Below the pieces are notes generated by a model that did not search any database, had not been told where the DNA came from, and saw only the letters and a program-made list of their open reading frames with translations. A stretch of DNA of 64,000 bases from Chryseobacterium sp. SC28 (GTDB taxonomy: Bacteria > Bacteroidota > Bacteroidia > Flavobacteriales > Weeksellaceae). The position numbers and the translations under genes are program-made. Location of the stretch: positions 124,001 to 188,000 of the forward strand of contig NZ_QOVY01000001.1 of the NCBI RefSeq assembly GCF_003932955.1, in the 5' to 3' direction. Shown here one piece after another: positions 9,627 to 17,158 of this stretch; the stretch's first letter is position 1, and the number at the start of each line of letters is the position of its first letter.

Positions 9627-10193
9627 ATGAAAAATTTACTTTTAGCTGCCGCATTACTGATCGGCGTCAGCGCTTTTTCTCAAAGCAAAATGAATCCTAC
9701 CAAAGTATCCTACCCGCCTGCCGATGCGAGTCCGATGGATGCGACTTATTTTCCACTTCAGGTGACGTCTTCCAAAACAGAAACCCCGAAAGTGAAAGTC
9801 TTGTACTCGCGACCGCAAAAAAAGAACAGGGTCATCTTTGGAAACCTCGTGAAATATGGAGAAATCTGGAGAATGGGTGCCAATGAAAACACGGAAATCA
9901 AATTCTACACACCGGTAAAAGTGGGCGGAAAAGACATTGCTGCCGGGACTTACAGCCTCTTCGCCATCCCCAATGAAAAAGAATGGACCATTATCCTGAA
10001 TTCGGACATCGATAAGTGGGGCGCTTATTCCTACGACAAGAGCAAAGATGTCGTACGGTTCAATGTGCCGGCTGAGAAAGTGTCCTCGCCTATTGAATAT
10101 TTTTCGATCTCGTTTGTACCAACCAAGTCGGGAGCCGATTTGTACGCCGCTTGGGACAATACGCAAGTGAAGTTCCCCATCGAGTTTCAGTAA
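9627..10193 (+). CDS. DUF2911 family secreted protein
   Basis: A 188-residue protein with a clear signal peptide (MKNLLLAAALLIGVSAFSQ, cleaved before SKMNP). The mature part carries the DUF2911 hallmarks: VLYSRPQKKNRVIFG, YGEIWRMGANENTEI, AAGTYSLFAIPNEKEW and a C-terminal YAAWDNTQVKFPI. The family is common and uncharacterised in Bacteroidota and has a beta-sandwich look. It probably sits in the periplasm. It is co-directional with and very close to the aminotransferase gene, and a terminator follows. Function unknown. Confidence 0.85.
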   Translation: MKNLLLAAALLIGVSAFSQSKMNPTKVSYPPADASPMDATYFPLQVTSSKTETPKVKVLYSRPQKKNRVIFGNLVKYGEIWRMGANENTEIKFYTPVKVGGKDIAAGTYSLFAIPNEKEWTIILNSDIDKWGAYSYDKSKDVVRFNVPAEKVSSPIEYFSISFVPTKSGADLYAAWDNTQVKFPIEFQ

Positions 10194-10216
10194 TATTTTT
10201 GAGCTTAATCATCGAT

Positions 10217-10250
10217 AAGTCTTATCATTTTTTGATAGGACTTTTTTATT
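10217..10250 (+). terminator. Intrinsic terminator after DUF2911
   Basis: AAGTCTTATCA (10217-10227), loop TTTTT, TGATAGGACTT (10233-10243) with one G-T wobble, then TTTTATT. It closes the aminotransferase-DUF2911 transcript. Confidence 0.85.
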
Positions 10251-10325
10251 TGTTAAAGCACTGAAAACTTTTGTCGATTTTTGCCAAGGGGCAGCTGTGT
10301 TGCATTTATCTTCGAACCAAAAAGG

Positions 10326-11099
10326 TCAAATAAGTCCCGCTCCTAAGGCTAATGAAATTATGATTAACATTACTGCCACGAGTGTCTGTATAAATTTCAA
10401 CGTCACCTTTTTCAGAAGGCGGTTTCCAATGAATGCGCCGAGAATTCCTGCGAGGGTCGCCGGTATTACGACCTTAAGATTTTCAGTAAGTCCCGCTTTT
10501 GTGAATCTTGTTGCATAAACAGATAGGCGCGTGAAGTCCACAAATGTGGATACGACTACTGCTGTGGCAACAAAAGATTCTTTTGATAGCCCGGCTCTAA
10601 TCAGAAATGCACTTCTCAGCGCGCCCTGATTGCCCGACAGTCCGCCGAAGAAACCGCTTAGAACACCGCCCAGCGCTAATTTGTCTCTACCAAATTGAAG
10701 TTTGCCAAAATAAGGAATAAGATCCATGCTCGCAAAGATGATGAGAAGTACGGAAATAATAAATTTGACGGGATAAACTTCAAATGTATTTCCGTTTATT
10801 TGATAAGTGAACAAAGGATGGCTGTCGGGAATGTGCAGTAAAAGCAAAGCACCTACAAATGCCCCCACTACTGCAGGAATACCAAAGCGCAACAAGACTT
10901 GCTTGTCCGCATTTTTGCCAACCAAAACCAATTTGAAAATATTATTAAAGAAATGCACGATGCCCGTTAAGGCGATGGCTAAATCTACCGGAAAGAAAAT
11001 CATAAACACAGGCGTAAGGATGGTTCCCAAACCAAAACCTGAAAAGAAAGTGAGAATGGCCACTAGAAATGCGGCAGCAGAGATGATAATAATTTCCAT
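10326..11099 (-). CDS. TSUP family (TauE/SafE) membrane permease
   Basis: A 257-residue polytopic inner-membrane protein with about eight hydrophobic segments in two similar halves. Typical TSUP features are the N-terminal FFSGFGLGTILTPVF and the mid-protein SGFFGGLSGNQGALRSAF loop. The family transports or exports organosulfur and sulfite-type anions, but the substrate here is not deducible. It starts 3 bases after the DoxX stop codon, so the two are one operon, perhaps linked to sulfur or redox metabolism. Confidence 0.85.
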   Translation of the reverse strand: MEIIIISAAAFLVAILTFFSGFGLGTILTPVFMIFFPVDLAIALTGIVHFFNNIFKLVLVGKNADKQVLLRFGIPAVVGAFVGALLLLHIPDSHPLFTYQINGNTFEVYPVKFIISVLLIIFASMDLIPYFGKLQFGRDKLALGGVLSGFFGGLSGNQGALRSAFLIRAGLSKESFVATAVVVSTFVDFTRLSVYATRFTKAGLTENLKVVIPATLAGILGAFIGNRLLKKVTLKFIQTLVAVMLIIISLALGAGLI

Positions 11100-11102
11100 T
11101 TT

Positions 11103-11534
11103 CTACGAATTCTTGAGTTTTCTGTCAAGAGACCAATAGCCGGCGCCTTTGATTATTAAAAAAATAGTACCGATGGTCATCGCGAAGTCTGCTCGGTATT
11201 CGTGTGCCATCGTCCAAAAACCCTTATCTATGAGAATGGGATATTTGGTGGTGACGAAGGCGACGAGCATAATGATCAAAAGAGGTACGGAGGCAAGCCG
11301 CGTAAGGAAGCCCAATAAAATCATAGTGCCGCATAAAATTTCAAAAGAGGCGGTGAACTGCGCCCAAAACCCGGGATGGCAAAACCCTATTTTTTCAAAA
11401 CGACCCGCTCCCAGAAGCTCCGGGAACGTCAATTTCTGAATACCTTCCGACAGAAAAACGGCTCCTACGAGCAACCGAATCAAAATCGTGCTTTTTGAAT
11501 AATCTGTACTAATGATTTTATCGAAAAATTTCAT
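11103..11534 (-). CDS. DoxX family membrane protein
   Basis: A 143-residue protein with four hydrophobic segments. The first contains LIRLLVGAVFLSEGIQKL, the DoxX/SURF4-like signature, and later parts include ILCGTMILLGFLTRLAS and a conserved terminal TM segment. DoxX proteins are associated with quinone oxidation or oxidative stress, but most, like this one, are uncharacterised. It is the first gene of a two-gene operon with the TSUP permease. Confidence 0.85.
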   Translation of the reverse strand: MKFFDKIISTDYSKSTILIRLLVGAVFLSEGIQKLTFPELLGAGRFEKIGFCHPGFWAQFTASFEILCGTMILLGFLTRLASVPLLIIMLVAFVTTKYPILIDKGFWTMAHEYRADFAMTIGTIFLIIKGAGYWSLDRKLKNS

Positions 11535-11619
11535 TATGATTTGTTTTTTGAATTTAGTCGGGGCGGAATAACTTAGTTTTTGCCGAAATTAAAAAAAATA
11601 GCTGTTGGCAGTAGTAGTT

Positions 11620-11955
11620 TTATCCTGCAATTTTTACCTTGCTGTTTAAGATTTCTACATTAAAATTCACTTTAGCTTTTAACGCACTAAAAACTCTCAA
11701 AATTGTTTCGACTGTAACGTTTGTAGGATTGTTTTCAAGTTTTGATATTTGTGCTCTTTGAACTCCGATTAATTTTCCCAGTTCTTCTTGCGTCATATTT
11801 TTTTCAAGGCGGACTTTTTTAATTAAATCCCCGAGAATTTCCATTTGAAGTTCTTGTTCGTAAAGCGTTCTTTTTGCAGTTCCAACTTCGCCCATAAATT
11901 CATCTTTTATTTTGTCGAAAGAGAACATTTCTAATTCTTTTTCTTTATTTTTCAT
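11620..11955 (-). CDS. XRE-family HTH protein, HigA-like antitoxin
   Basis: A 111-residue protein with a C-terminal Cro/CI-type helix-turn-helix (about residues 44-97): LIKKVRLEKNMTQEELGKLI, VQRAQISKLENNPTNVTVET. The N-terminal half is charged and resembles the extension of HigA-like antitoxins. Its ATG overlaps, in another frame, the stop codon of a decayed HigB-like toxin tail upstream (toxin-first gene order). The antitoxin looks intact while the toxin is not, so it may survive as a solitary regulator. Confidence 0.75.
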   Translation of the reverse strand: MKNKEKELEMFSFDKIKDEFMGEVGTAKRTLYEQELQMEILGDLIKKVRLEKNMTQEELGKLIGVQRAQISKLENNPTNVTVETILRVFSALKAKVNFNVEILNSKVKIAG

Positions 11956-12073
11956 TTTGCTTATTTTTAAATTTAAAATATCTCAATCTTATTTTTTCTG
12001 CTTTTTCTATTTCTTTTTCAGGGGTTGATTTTTTTCGTTTTGTAAGAAAATGTTCTTTAGGGATTCTGAGAAA
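11945..12073 (-). pseudogene. Remnant of a HigB/Gp49-like toxin (C-terminal 42 codons only)
   Basis: Reading the minus strand in the frame that ends in TAA at 11947-11945 gives 42 residues after an in-frame TAG at 12076-12074. They include FLTKRKKSTPEKEIEKAEK followed by an Arg/Tyr-rich end. This matches the conserved tail of phage Gp49-like/HigB toxins, which reads roughly F-x-KKT-x-K-TP-x-x-EI-x-x-A. The overlap of its stop with the antitoxin ATG is the usual toxin-antitoxin spacing. No N-terminal toxin core was found upstream, so the toxin is truncated. The family assignment rests on my recall of the motif. Confidence 0.55.
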
Positions 12074-12159
12074 CTATTTCTGCCAACATTTACGAACTTG
12101 CTTACAATGTAGATCCCTCAACATCAAGCCATTACAAATATACACCAAACTTTAATGTT

Positions 12160-12245
12160 GTGCCAAGTTCAATCCGAGAACTGCAGTTGAATTTTGCACT
12201 GAACCCGCAACTTTTACCACACCGCTGTTGGCCGGTGCTGTTCTA
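12160..12245. repeat. Palindromic element next to the HNH gene (attC-like half element)
   Basis: GTGCCAAGTTCAA (12160-12172) pairs with TTGAATTTTGCAC (12187-12199) around a loop containing the palindrome AACTGCAGTT. It is followed by GAACCCGCAACTTTTACCAC and CGCTGTTGGCCGGTGCTGTT, ending at the HNH stop codon. This style (CTGAACCCGC, CCGCTGTT) resembles folded repeats found beside mobile gene cassettes in Flavobacteriia, but the matching second outer arm is missing on the other side. Identity as a recombination site is inference. Confidence 0.4.
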
Positions 12246-13010
12246 TCAGTCGTCATTTTGTTTAATAATGTTTTTTAGTTCGTCTATTGTCAATGGTGGT
12301 TCTTGCCGGTGTAGCATTGAATGACAATTTGGGCAAACTGGAATTAGGTCGTTAATTGGATTCACTTGATATGCTTTTCCAATTTGCGAAACAGGTGTCA
12401 AATGATGAACGTGTATAAAACCTTTACCAATTTCTCCATATGTTTTTTCGAAGTCAAAAGTGCAAACGGCACAAATGGCTTTCCAATGCTTTACGCAAAG
12501 TTGTCTAGCCTTTGAATTTCTTTCGTATGAGTTTACCGTTATTGTCCGCTTAATACCTTCAAAGAGTTCTTCTGTAATTTCTGTTGGAAGTTCGTCCGGA
12601 TAAATTTCCTCTCCTGTCAAGCCTGTTGCTATTAAGGCTTCAACTAATTCAGGTCGTAATTGCCAAACAAATTTTGTCCCTTCGTACCAGCCGTTAAAAA
12701 ACAAATCCCAAAACTTGAATTTTCCAGAACTTCTTGCCGTAAATTCTATGTGATAATGTTTCGCAATACGTTTTGCATAGCGTCCAATTTCAAGATTTAG
12801 TGGGGGGTGAGTTGTTTCTAAAATTAAGGCAATTTGACTTGCATAAGCTTTGTAATCTTGAAACGAATACAAGGCTTGAAAAATTGCTAAATCAAGTTCA
12901 TGCGTTAGTTTTTCGTTCCGCAGTATTTCAGTCCATTCCAAACTGTTTGGTTCAGCTGATTTTGAAAATATTGTCTTTAAGTTCTTTTGTTCGCTCTTCT
13001 TTCTCGTCAT
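12246..13010 (-). CDS. HNH endonuclease (McrA-like C-terminal domain)
   Basis: A 254-residue protein whose C-terminal 90 residues are an HNH nuclease: AICAVCTFDFEKTYGEIG, FIHVHHLTPVSQIG and NDLIPVCPNCHSMLHR. The two CxxC pairs bind structural zinc and the HH...N...H set forms the beta-beta-alpha-metal active site. The N-terminal 150 residues are not recognised and could read DNA sequence or modification. I start at the ATG at 13010; a TTG at 13019 would add three residues. It stands alone without a methyltransferase and next to a palindromic element and a toxin-antitoxin remnant, suggesting an acquired defence-type gene. Confidence 0.8.
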   Translation of the reverse strand: MTRKKSEQKNLKTIFSKSAEPNSLEWTEILRNEKLTHELDLAIFQALYSFQDYKAYASQIALILETTHPPLNLEIGRYAKRIAKHYHIEFTARSSGKFKFWDLFFNGWYEGTKFVWQLRPELVEALIATGLTGEEIYPDELPTEITEELFEGIKRTITVNSYERNSKARQLCVKHWKAICAVCTFDFEKTYGEIGKGFIHVHHLTPVSQIGKAYQVNPINDLIPVCPNCHSMLHRQEPPLTIDELKNIIKQNDD

Positions 13011-13019
13011 TTTTTTCAA

Positions 13020-13456
13020 AGATTGGTTTGGATAGTGTTTCCTTAATTGTAACTCTCATTTGGCTTCCAAGTTTTAGCTTTCCCGAATGGAAAAAGCAAA
13101 GCAAAGTTTATCATCAAAGTTTGGTTTTTCGTTTTCAATTTTACGCAAAACTTTTCAGCCTTCAACTTTAAGAAAATATAATGCGTATGGCCTCTTATTC
13201 GAAAGTTTATGATTTTAATTTAGGACTTAAGCCCTAAAAATTGCTGGGTATTGCGAAATCTTAATAAAATACACGAGCTAAAAGTGCGTTAAACTATATT
13301 TTTTGTAATTATTTTTTACCTGCTAACTCAGGCTTGTGATCTCAATTTTGTTTTTAAAAATGATAATTTAGGCCAGCGGCAGGGAAAGTAAATTTGTCGC
13401 TTAAAAAGCTATTAGCAATAAACTGAAATATTACTAATCAATTTTTTTGGGAGCGA
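13020..13456. other. AT-rich intergenic region with one palindrome
   Basis: No supported gene lies here. It is the 3' end of the mannan operon and the 5' flank of the HNH gene. The most regular structure is a near-perfect 20-bp palindrome at 13219-13238 (TTTAGG, A, CTTAAG, C, CCTAAA; one mismatched pair). A 35-codon frame (MRVTIKETL, start at 13059 minus) overlaps the HNH start but has no recognisable content. No strong terminator for the mannan operon was seen. Confidence 0.5.
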
Positions 13457-15733
13457 CTAATTACCATATTCAAATTTCATTGATAATCCGGCATTAGAAC
13501 TTCCTCCAACCATGACCTTGAAAGTTCCGGCTTCGACTACAAATTCGTGCTGATGATTGTAAAATCCAAGTTCTGCATCTGTTAGTGCAAACGTTATCGT
13601 TTTTGTTTCGCCAGCTTTCAGTTCTGCCAGTTCAAATCCTTTAAGTTCTTTTACAGGTCTTACCACAGAGGCAAACTCGTCGTGCAGATATAACTGTACC
13701 ACTTCTTTACCCGTAACTTTACCTGTATTTTTCAGATCTACACTTACAATGATTTTTTCTCCTTTAGCAAAAGATTTTTTATTGACTTTCAGATTAGAAT
13801 ATTCAAAAGTTGTATAACTTAAGCCGTACCCAAAAGGGTAAAGCGGAGTCTTGTCGACATCGGAATAATGGCTCCAAAACACATTATTATCCTTGTCCAT
13901 AAATCTTCCGGTACTGTAATGGTTGTAATAGATGGGAATCTGACCAACATTTCTGGGGAAAGTCATGGGTAATTTTCCACTCGGGTTATAATCCCCGTAT
14001 AAAACTTCTGCCACGGCATTTCCTGTTTCTGTGCCCAACTGCCAGCATTCTAATATTCCGGGAATTTTCTCTGCTGCCCAGGAGATTGATAATGGGCGAC
14101 CGTTGGTAAGGACTAAAACAATATTGGAATTAACTTTATAAATTTCTTCTAAAAATTCCTGCTGAAGACCGGGCAGATCAATATTGGTTCTGCTTCTAGC
14201 TTCCCCGGACGAAAAACCGTGCTCTCCTAAAACCATAACGACGATGTCGGCCTCTTTCGCCGCTTTTTTTGCTTCTTCAAAACCACTTCGGTCTGTCATA
14301 TTATATTGCACTTCGGTTAAGAACGTTGGTTCTACTTTTGTGATTTCGAGCCCTTTGACATACTTTAAAGAATTGCCTTTATATTTCTGTAAACCCTCTA
14401 ATACTGAAACGGCAGTATCATCGTCTGCTGCGATCCTCCAACTTCCCAAAGGCGAGTTTTTACTTTCTGCCAAAGATCCTAAAACCACAATGTTCTGCCC
14501 CGATTTTTTGAGCGGTAGAATGTTCTGGTCGTTTTTAAGTAATACAATAGATTTTTTTGCGATATCCAGAACCGCTTCCCTGTTTGCTTTGCTTCCGATG
14601 ATTTCCTTTTCTCGTTTTTCATCCAGAAAGCGGTAGGGATCATCGAATAGTCCCAATTCAAATTTAACCCTCAAAATTCGGCGCACTGCATCATCTACGT
14701 GCTCTTGTTTTACTTTTCCCGTTTTTACTAAATCAATCAGATAAGGAACATAAATGCCACCTTCCATATCCATATCCGTACCCGCTTCTACCGCCGATTT
14801 TGCTGCTTCATTTTCGTCTTTTGAAAATCCCCAAGGAATCATTTCCTTAATGGAAGCCCAATCTGAAATTACAAATCCTAAAAATCCCCATTTCTTTTTT
14901 AATACATCCCGCAAGAGATATCTATCTGCGGTAGCGGGAATTCCATTGATGGTATTAAAAGAGGTCATCACACTTTTTATGCCGGCATCGACGGCGGCAT
15001 TAAACGGGGGCAAAATCTGGTTATAAAGAGTATTGGTACTGATTTCAGCTGCATTGTATTCCAAAGCGCCGTCCACAAAACCATAGCCTGCGAAATGTTT
15101 CGCAGTTGCAGCAATTCTCAAAGGCGATTTAAATGTATTATCGCCCTGAAAACCTTTAACCCGTGCAATGGCAATTTTACTTCCCAGAAATGGATCTTCT
15201 CCCGCGCCTTCCATTACTCTGCCCCATCTTGGATCCCGGGAAATATCCATCATAGGACCGAATGTCCAGTTGATCCCAGACGCTGCAGCTTCGGAGGCTG
15301 CTATTTGTGCAGATTTTTCTATGGCTTTCAGATCCCAACTTGCAGCTTCTGCAAGAGGAATAGGACTTAGGGTTTTATAGCCGTGAATGACATCAAATCC
15401 AATAATCAAAGGAATTCCTAATCTGGTTTGTTCTACTGCAATTTTTTGGACGGCTTTCACCTCTGAAACCCCTCGCACGGTAAGCATAGAACCCACCAAC
15501 CCTTTTTTGATATTTTCATATTTTTGTTCAGCGGTTCCGCCCACCGGCGCAGGACCCGTCACGTCCCAGAATCCGTTGTACTGATTCATTTGACCTACTT
15601 TTTCTTCTAATGTCATCTTAGACATCAAAATATCGATTTTCTTTTCTGTTTCGGGATTCAGCTGTTGTTGTGCATTTATCATAGTTGTCAAGCTCATCAT
15701 CATTGTTATGGTAAAAAATTGGGTGAATTTCAT
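13457..15733 (-). CDS. bglX: GH3 beta-glucosidase (BglX-like)
   Basis: Secreted or periplasmic exo-hydrolase of 758 aa with signal peptide ending TTMINAQQQ. The (beta/alpha)8 domain shows GFDVIHGYKT, the KHF block (212-214) and the nucleophile D291 in VISDW. The second alpha/beta domain has VVMVLGEHGFSSGEARSR with the likely acid/base Glu. A C-terminal fibronectin-like domain holds VTGKEVVQLYLHD and PVKELKGF. As last gene of the mannan operon it probably removes beta-linked glucose from glucomannan oligosaccharides; beta-mannosidase activity is possible but less expected for this BglX type. Confidence 0.92.
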   Translation of the reverse strand: MKFTQFFTITMMMSLTTMINAQQQLNPETEKKIDILMSKMTLEEKVGQMNQYNGFWDVTGPAPVGGTAEQKYENIKKGLVGSMLTVRGVSEVKAVQKIAVEQTRLGIPLIIGFDVIHGYKTLSPIPLAEAASWDLKAIEKSAQIAASEAAASGINWTFGPMMDISRDPRWGRVMEGAGEDPFLGSKIAIARVKGFQGDNTFKSPLRIAATAKHFAGYGFVDGALEYNAAEISTNTLYNQILPPFNAAVDAGIKSVMTSFNTINGIPATADRYLLRDVLKKKWGFLGFVISDWASIKEMIPWGFSKDENEAAKSAVEAGTDMDMEGGIYVPYLIDLVKTGKVKQEHVDDAVRRILRVKFELGLFDDPYRFLDEKREKEIIGSKANREAVLDIAKKSIVLLKNDQNILPLKKSGQNIVVLGSLAESKNSPLGSWRIAADDDTAVSVLEGLQKYKGNSLKYVKGLEITKVEPTFLTEVQYNMTDRSGFEEAKKAAKEADIVVMVLGEHGFSSGEARSRTNIDLPGLQQEFLEEIYKVNSNIVLVLTNGRPLSISWAAEKIPGILECWQLGTETGNAVAEVLYGDYNPSGKLPMTFPRNVGQIPIYYNHYSTGRFMDKDNNVFWSHYSDVDKTPLYPFGYGLSYTTFEYSNLKVNKKSFAKGEKIIVSVDLKNTGKVTGKEVVQLYLHDEFASVVRPVKELKGFELAELKAGETKTITFALTDAELGFYNHQHEFVVEAGTFKVMVGGSSNAGLSMKFEYGN

Positions 15734-15766
15734 TTGTTAAGTGTTTGTTAAATGTGTATTTAAAAA

Positions 15767-17149
15767 TTATTTGATGGTTTCATTGCTGTACACCGAAGCT
15801 GGCAGACCGGCCTTGTTGAAAAGATCGGGAAATGCGTCGTTGCTCCAATTGTAGCGTACCAAAGCAGGATCTTTGACGCTTTTTGCTTCTAGAATAATTT
15901 GGTTCCCAATGATTTTAGCTTTTGCTTTCACAAAGTTTTTGTCACTTCCGGCTATTTCAAACTGGTCGGATGTCTTGTTTTTAAAATGTAAGCCGTCTGC
16001 AAAATCTAAAGTTAAGATGGCTTTATTACCTTTAAATTCTAAGGACTTCCAAGTAGGAAAACCAGCAGGAAGATCTTTATGATAAACATCTTTCAGCACC
16101 AAATTAGCAAGTCTAATGCCCACAGGCTTTTTTTCCTTTGGGTGAATATCGTCGATCATAGAATAATCTGAGATAACTACCAAACCTGAATTTTCTACAT
16201 TTTGAGAAACTTTTCTTTGGATATTTTTAATCTGTGCTGTCGCGTCTCCAAATCCTTTGAAAGATGCTATCTGGATAATATAAAATGGAAATTTATAAGC
16301 TCTGTTTTGACGCCAGGAACCGATAAGAGAGGTCAAAAGCTTTTCGTAAGAATTCGGATTTGCGGTATTGGTTTCACCTTGATACCAAGCCGCTCCTGCA
16401 ATTTTGAAATCATTAAAAGGTGCGATCATTGCATTGTACACAACAGAAATGTTGCTGGGGCAATATTCGTTTTTTGACGATTGTATCGTCTTGAAACTTT
16501 CCGCCAAATCGGGTTGCTGATCAAAAATGTATTTTGGCGTCCAAATTTCCGCTGCACTCCCTCCCCATGCCGAACAGATAACGCCGACCGGAACACCGAC
16601 CAATTCGCTGTGGAGCTTTTGGGCAAAAAAATATCCGACTGCGCTGAAATTTTTAGCTGTCTCTGTTGAACAGATATTCCAATTTCCAATAATGTCTGTC
16701 TGCGGGCAATCGGCGGCAGATTTTCCGACGGTAAATAGACGTATATATGGGTAGTTGGCATTTGCCATTTCGCTGTCGCCATCTTTGATTCCCCAAGCTG
16801 CGCTCATTTCCATATTGGACTGCCCCGACATGAGCCAGACCTCTCCCAACATGACGTTCTGAAGAACCACCTTATTGTAACCTACTAAAGAAATAATGTA
16901 AGGCCCACCCTCGGCGGGGGTGTTGAATGTAATTTTGAAGGTGGCATCACTTTTTGCTGTCGCGCTGTACTCCTTGTCTAGAAAGTCTGCGTTGAGGGTT
17001 ATTGTTTCTGCAGGATCTGCGTGACCCCAAATGGTTACTTCGGCGTTTCTTTGCAAAACCATATTGTCGTCGAAAATAGCAGGGAGATGGATATTTGCAA
17101 AAGCGAACCCGGTAATGATCAAGAATGAAAGTTTAAGAAATGATTTCAT
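15767..17149 (-). CDS. Sialate O-acetylesterase-like SASA esterase, probable acetylmannan esterase
   Basis: Secreted SGNH-fold esterase, 460 aa, signal peptide at residues 1-18. After an N-terminal beta domain (VLQRNAEVTIWGHADP) comes the SASA domain with the nucleophile S111 in LMSGQSNMEMS, then the Gly/Asn blocks SAWGGSAAEIWTP and GAAWYQGETN, and a late DIHPKEK with candidate Asp/His. Family members remove O-acetyl groups from sialic acid, xylan or mannan. Its place between GH3 and GH5-CE2 in a mannan operon argues for O-acetylated (gluco)mannan as substrate. The sialic-acid name should not be taken literally here. Confidence 0.85.
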   Translation of the reverse strand: MKSFLKLSFLIITGFAFANIHLPAIFDDNMVLQRNAEVTIWGHADPAETITLNADFLDKEYSATAKSDATFKITFNTPAEGGPYIISLVGYNKVVLQNVMLGEVWLMSGQSNMEMSAAWGIKDGDSEMANANYPYIRLFTVGKSAADCPQTDIIGNWNICSTETAKNFSAVGYFFAQKLHSELVGVPVGVICSAWGGSAAEIWTPKYIFDQQPDLAESFKTIQSSKNEYCPSNISVVYNAMIAPFNDFKIAGAAWYQGETNTANPNSYEKLLTSLIGSWRQNRAYKFPFYIIQIASFKGFGDATAQIKNIQRKVSQNVENSGLVVISDYSMIDDIHPKEKKPVGIRLANLVLKDVYHKDLPAGFPTWKSLEFKGNKAILTLDFADGLHFKNKTSDQFEIAGSDKNFVKAKAKIIGNQIILEAKSVKDPALVRYNWSNDAFPDLFNKAGLPASVYSNETIK

Positions 17150-17158
17150 TTTAAAGTT

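Noticed and set aside
12952-13059. A 35-codon minus-strand frame (MRVTIKETL) overlapping the HNH start
   Set aside because: Too short, no recognised motif, mostly inside the HNH gene in another frame. Kept only as a note in the gap description.
13219-13238. Near-perfect 20-bp palindrome TTTAGG-A-CTTAAG-C-CCTAAA
   Set aside because: It could be an operator, but there is no adjacent promoter box or second copy in the window, so I do not name it as a regulatory site.
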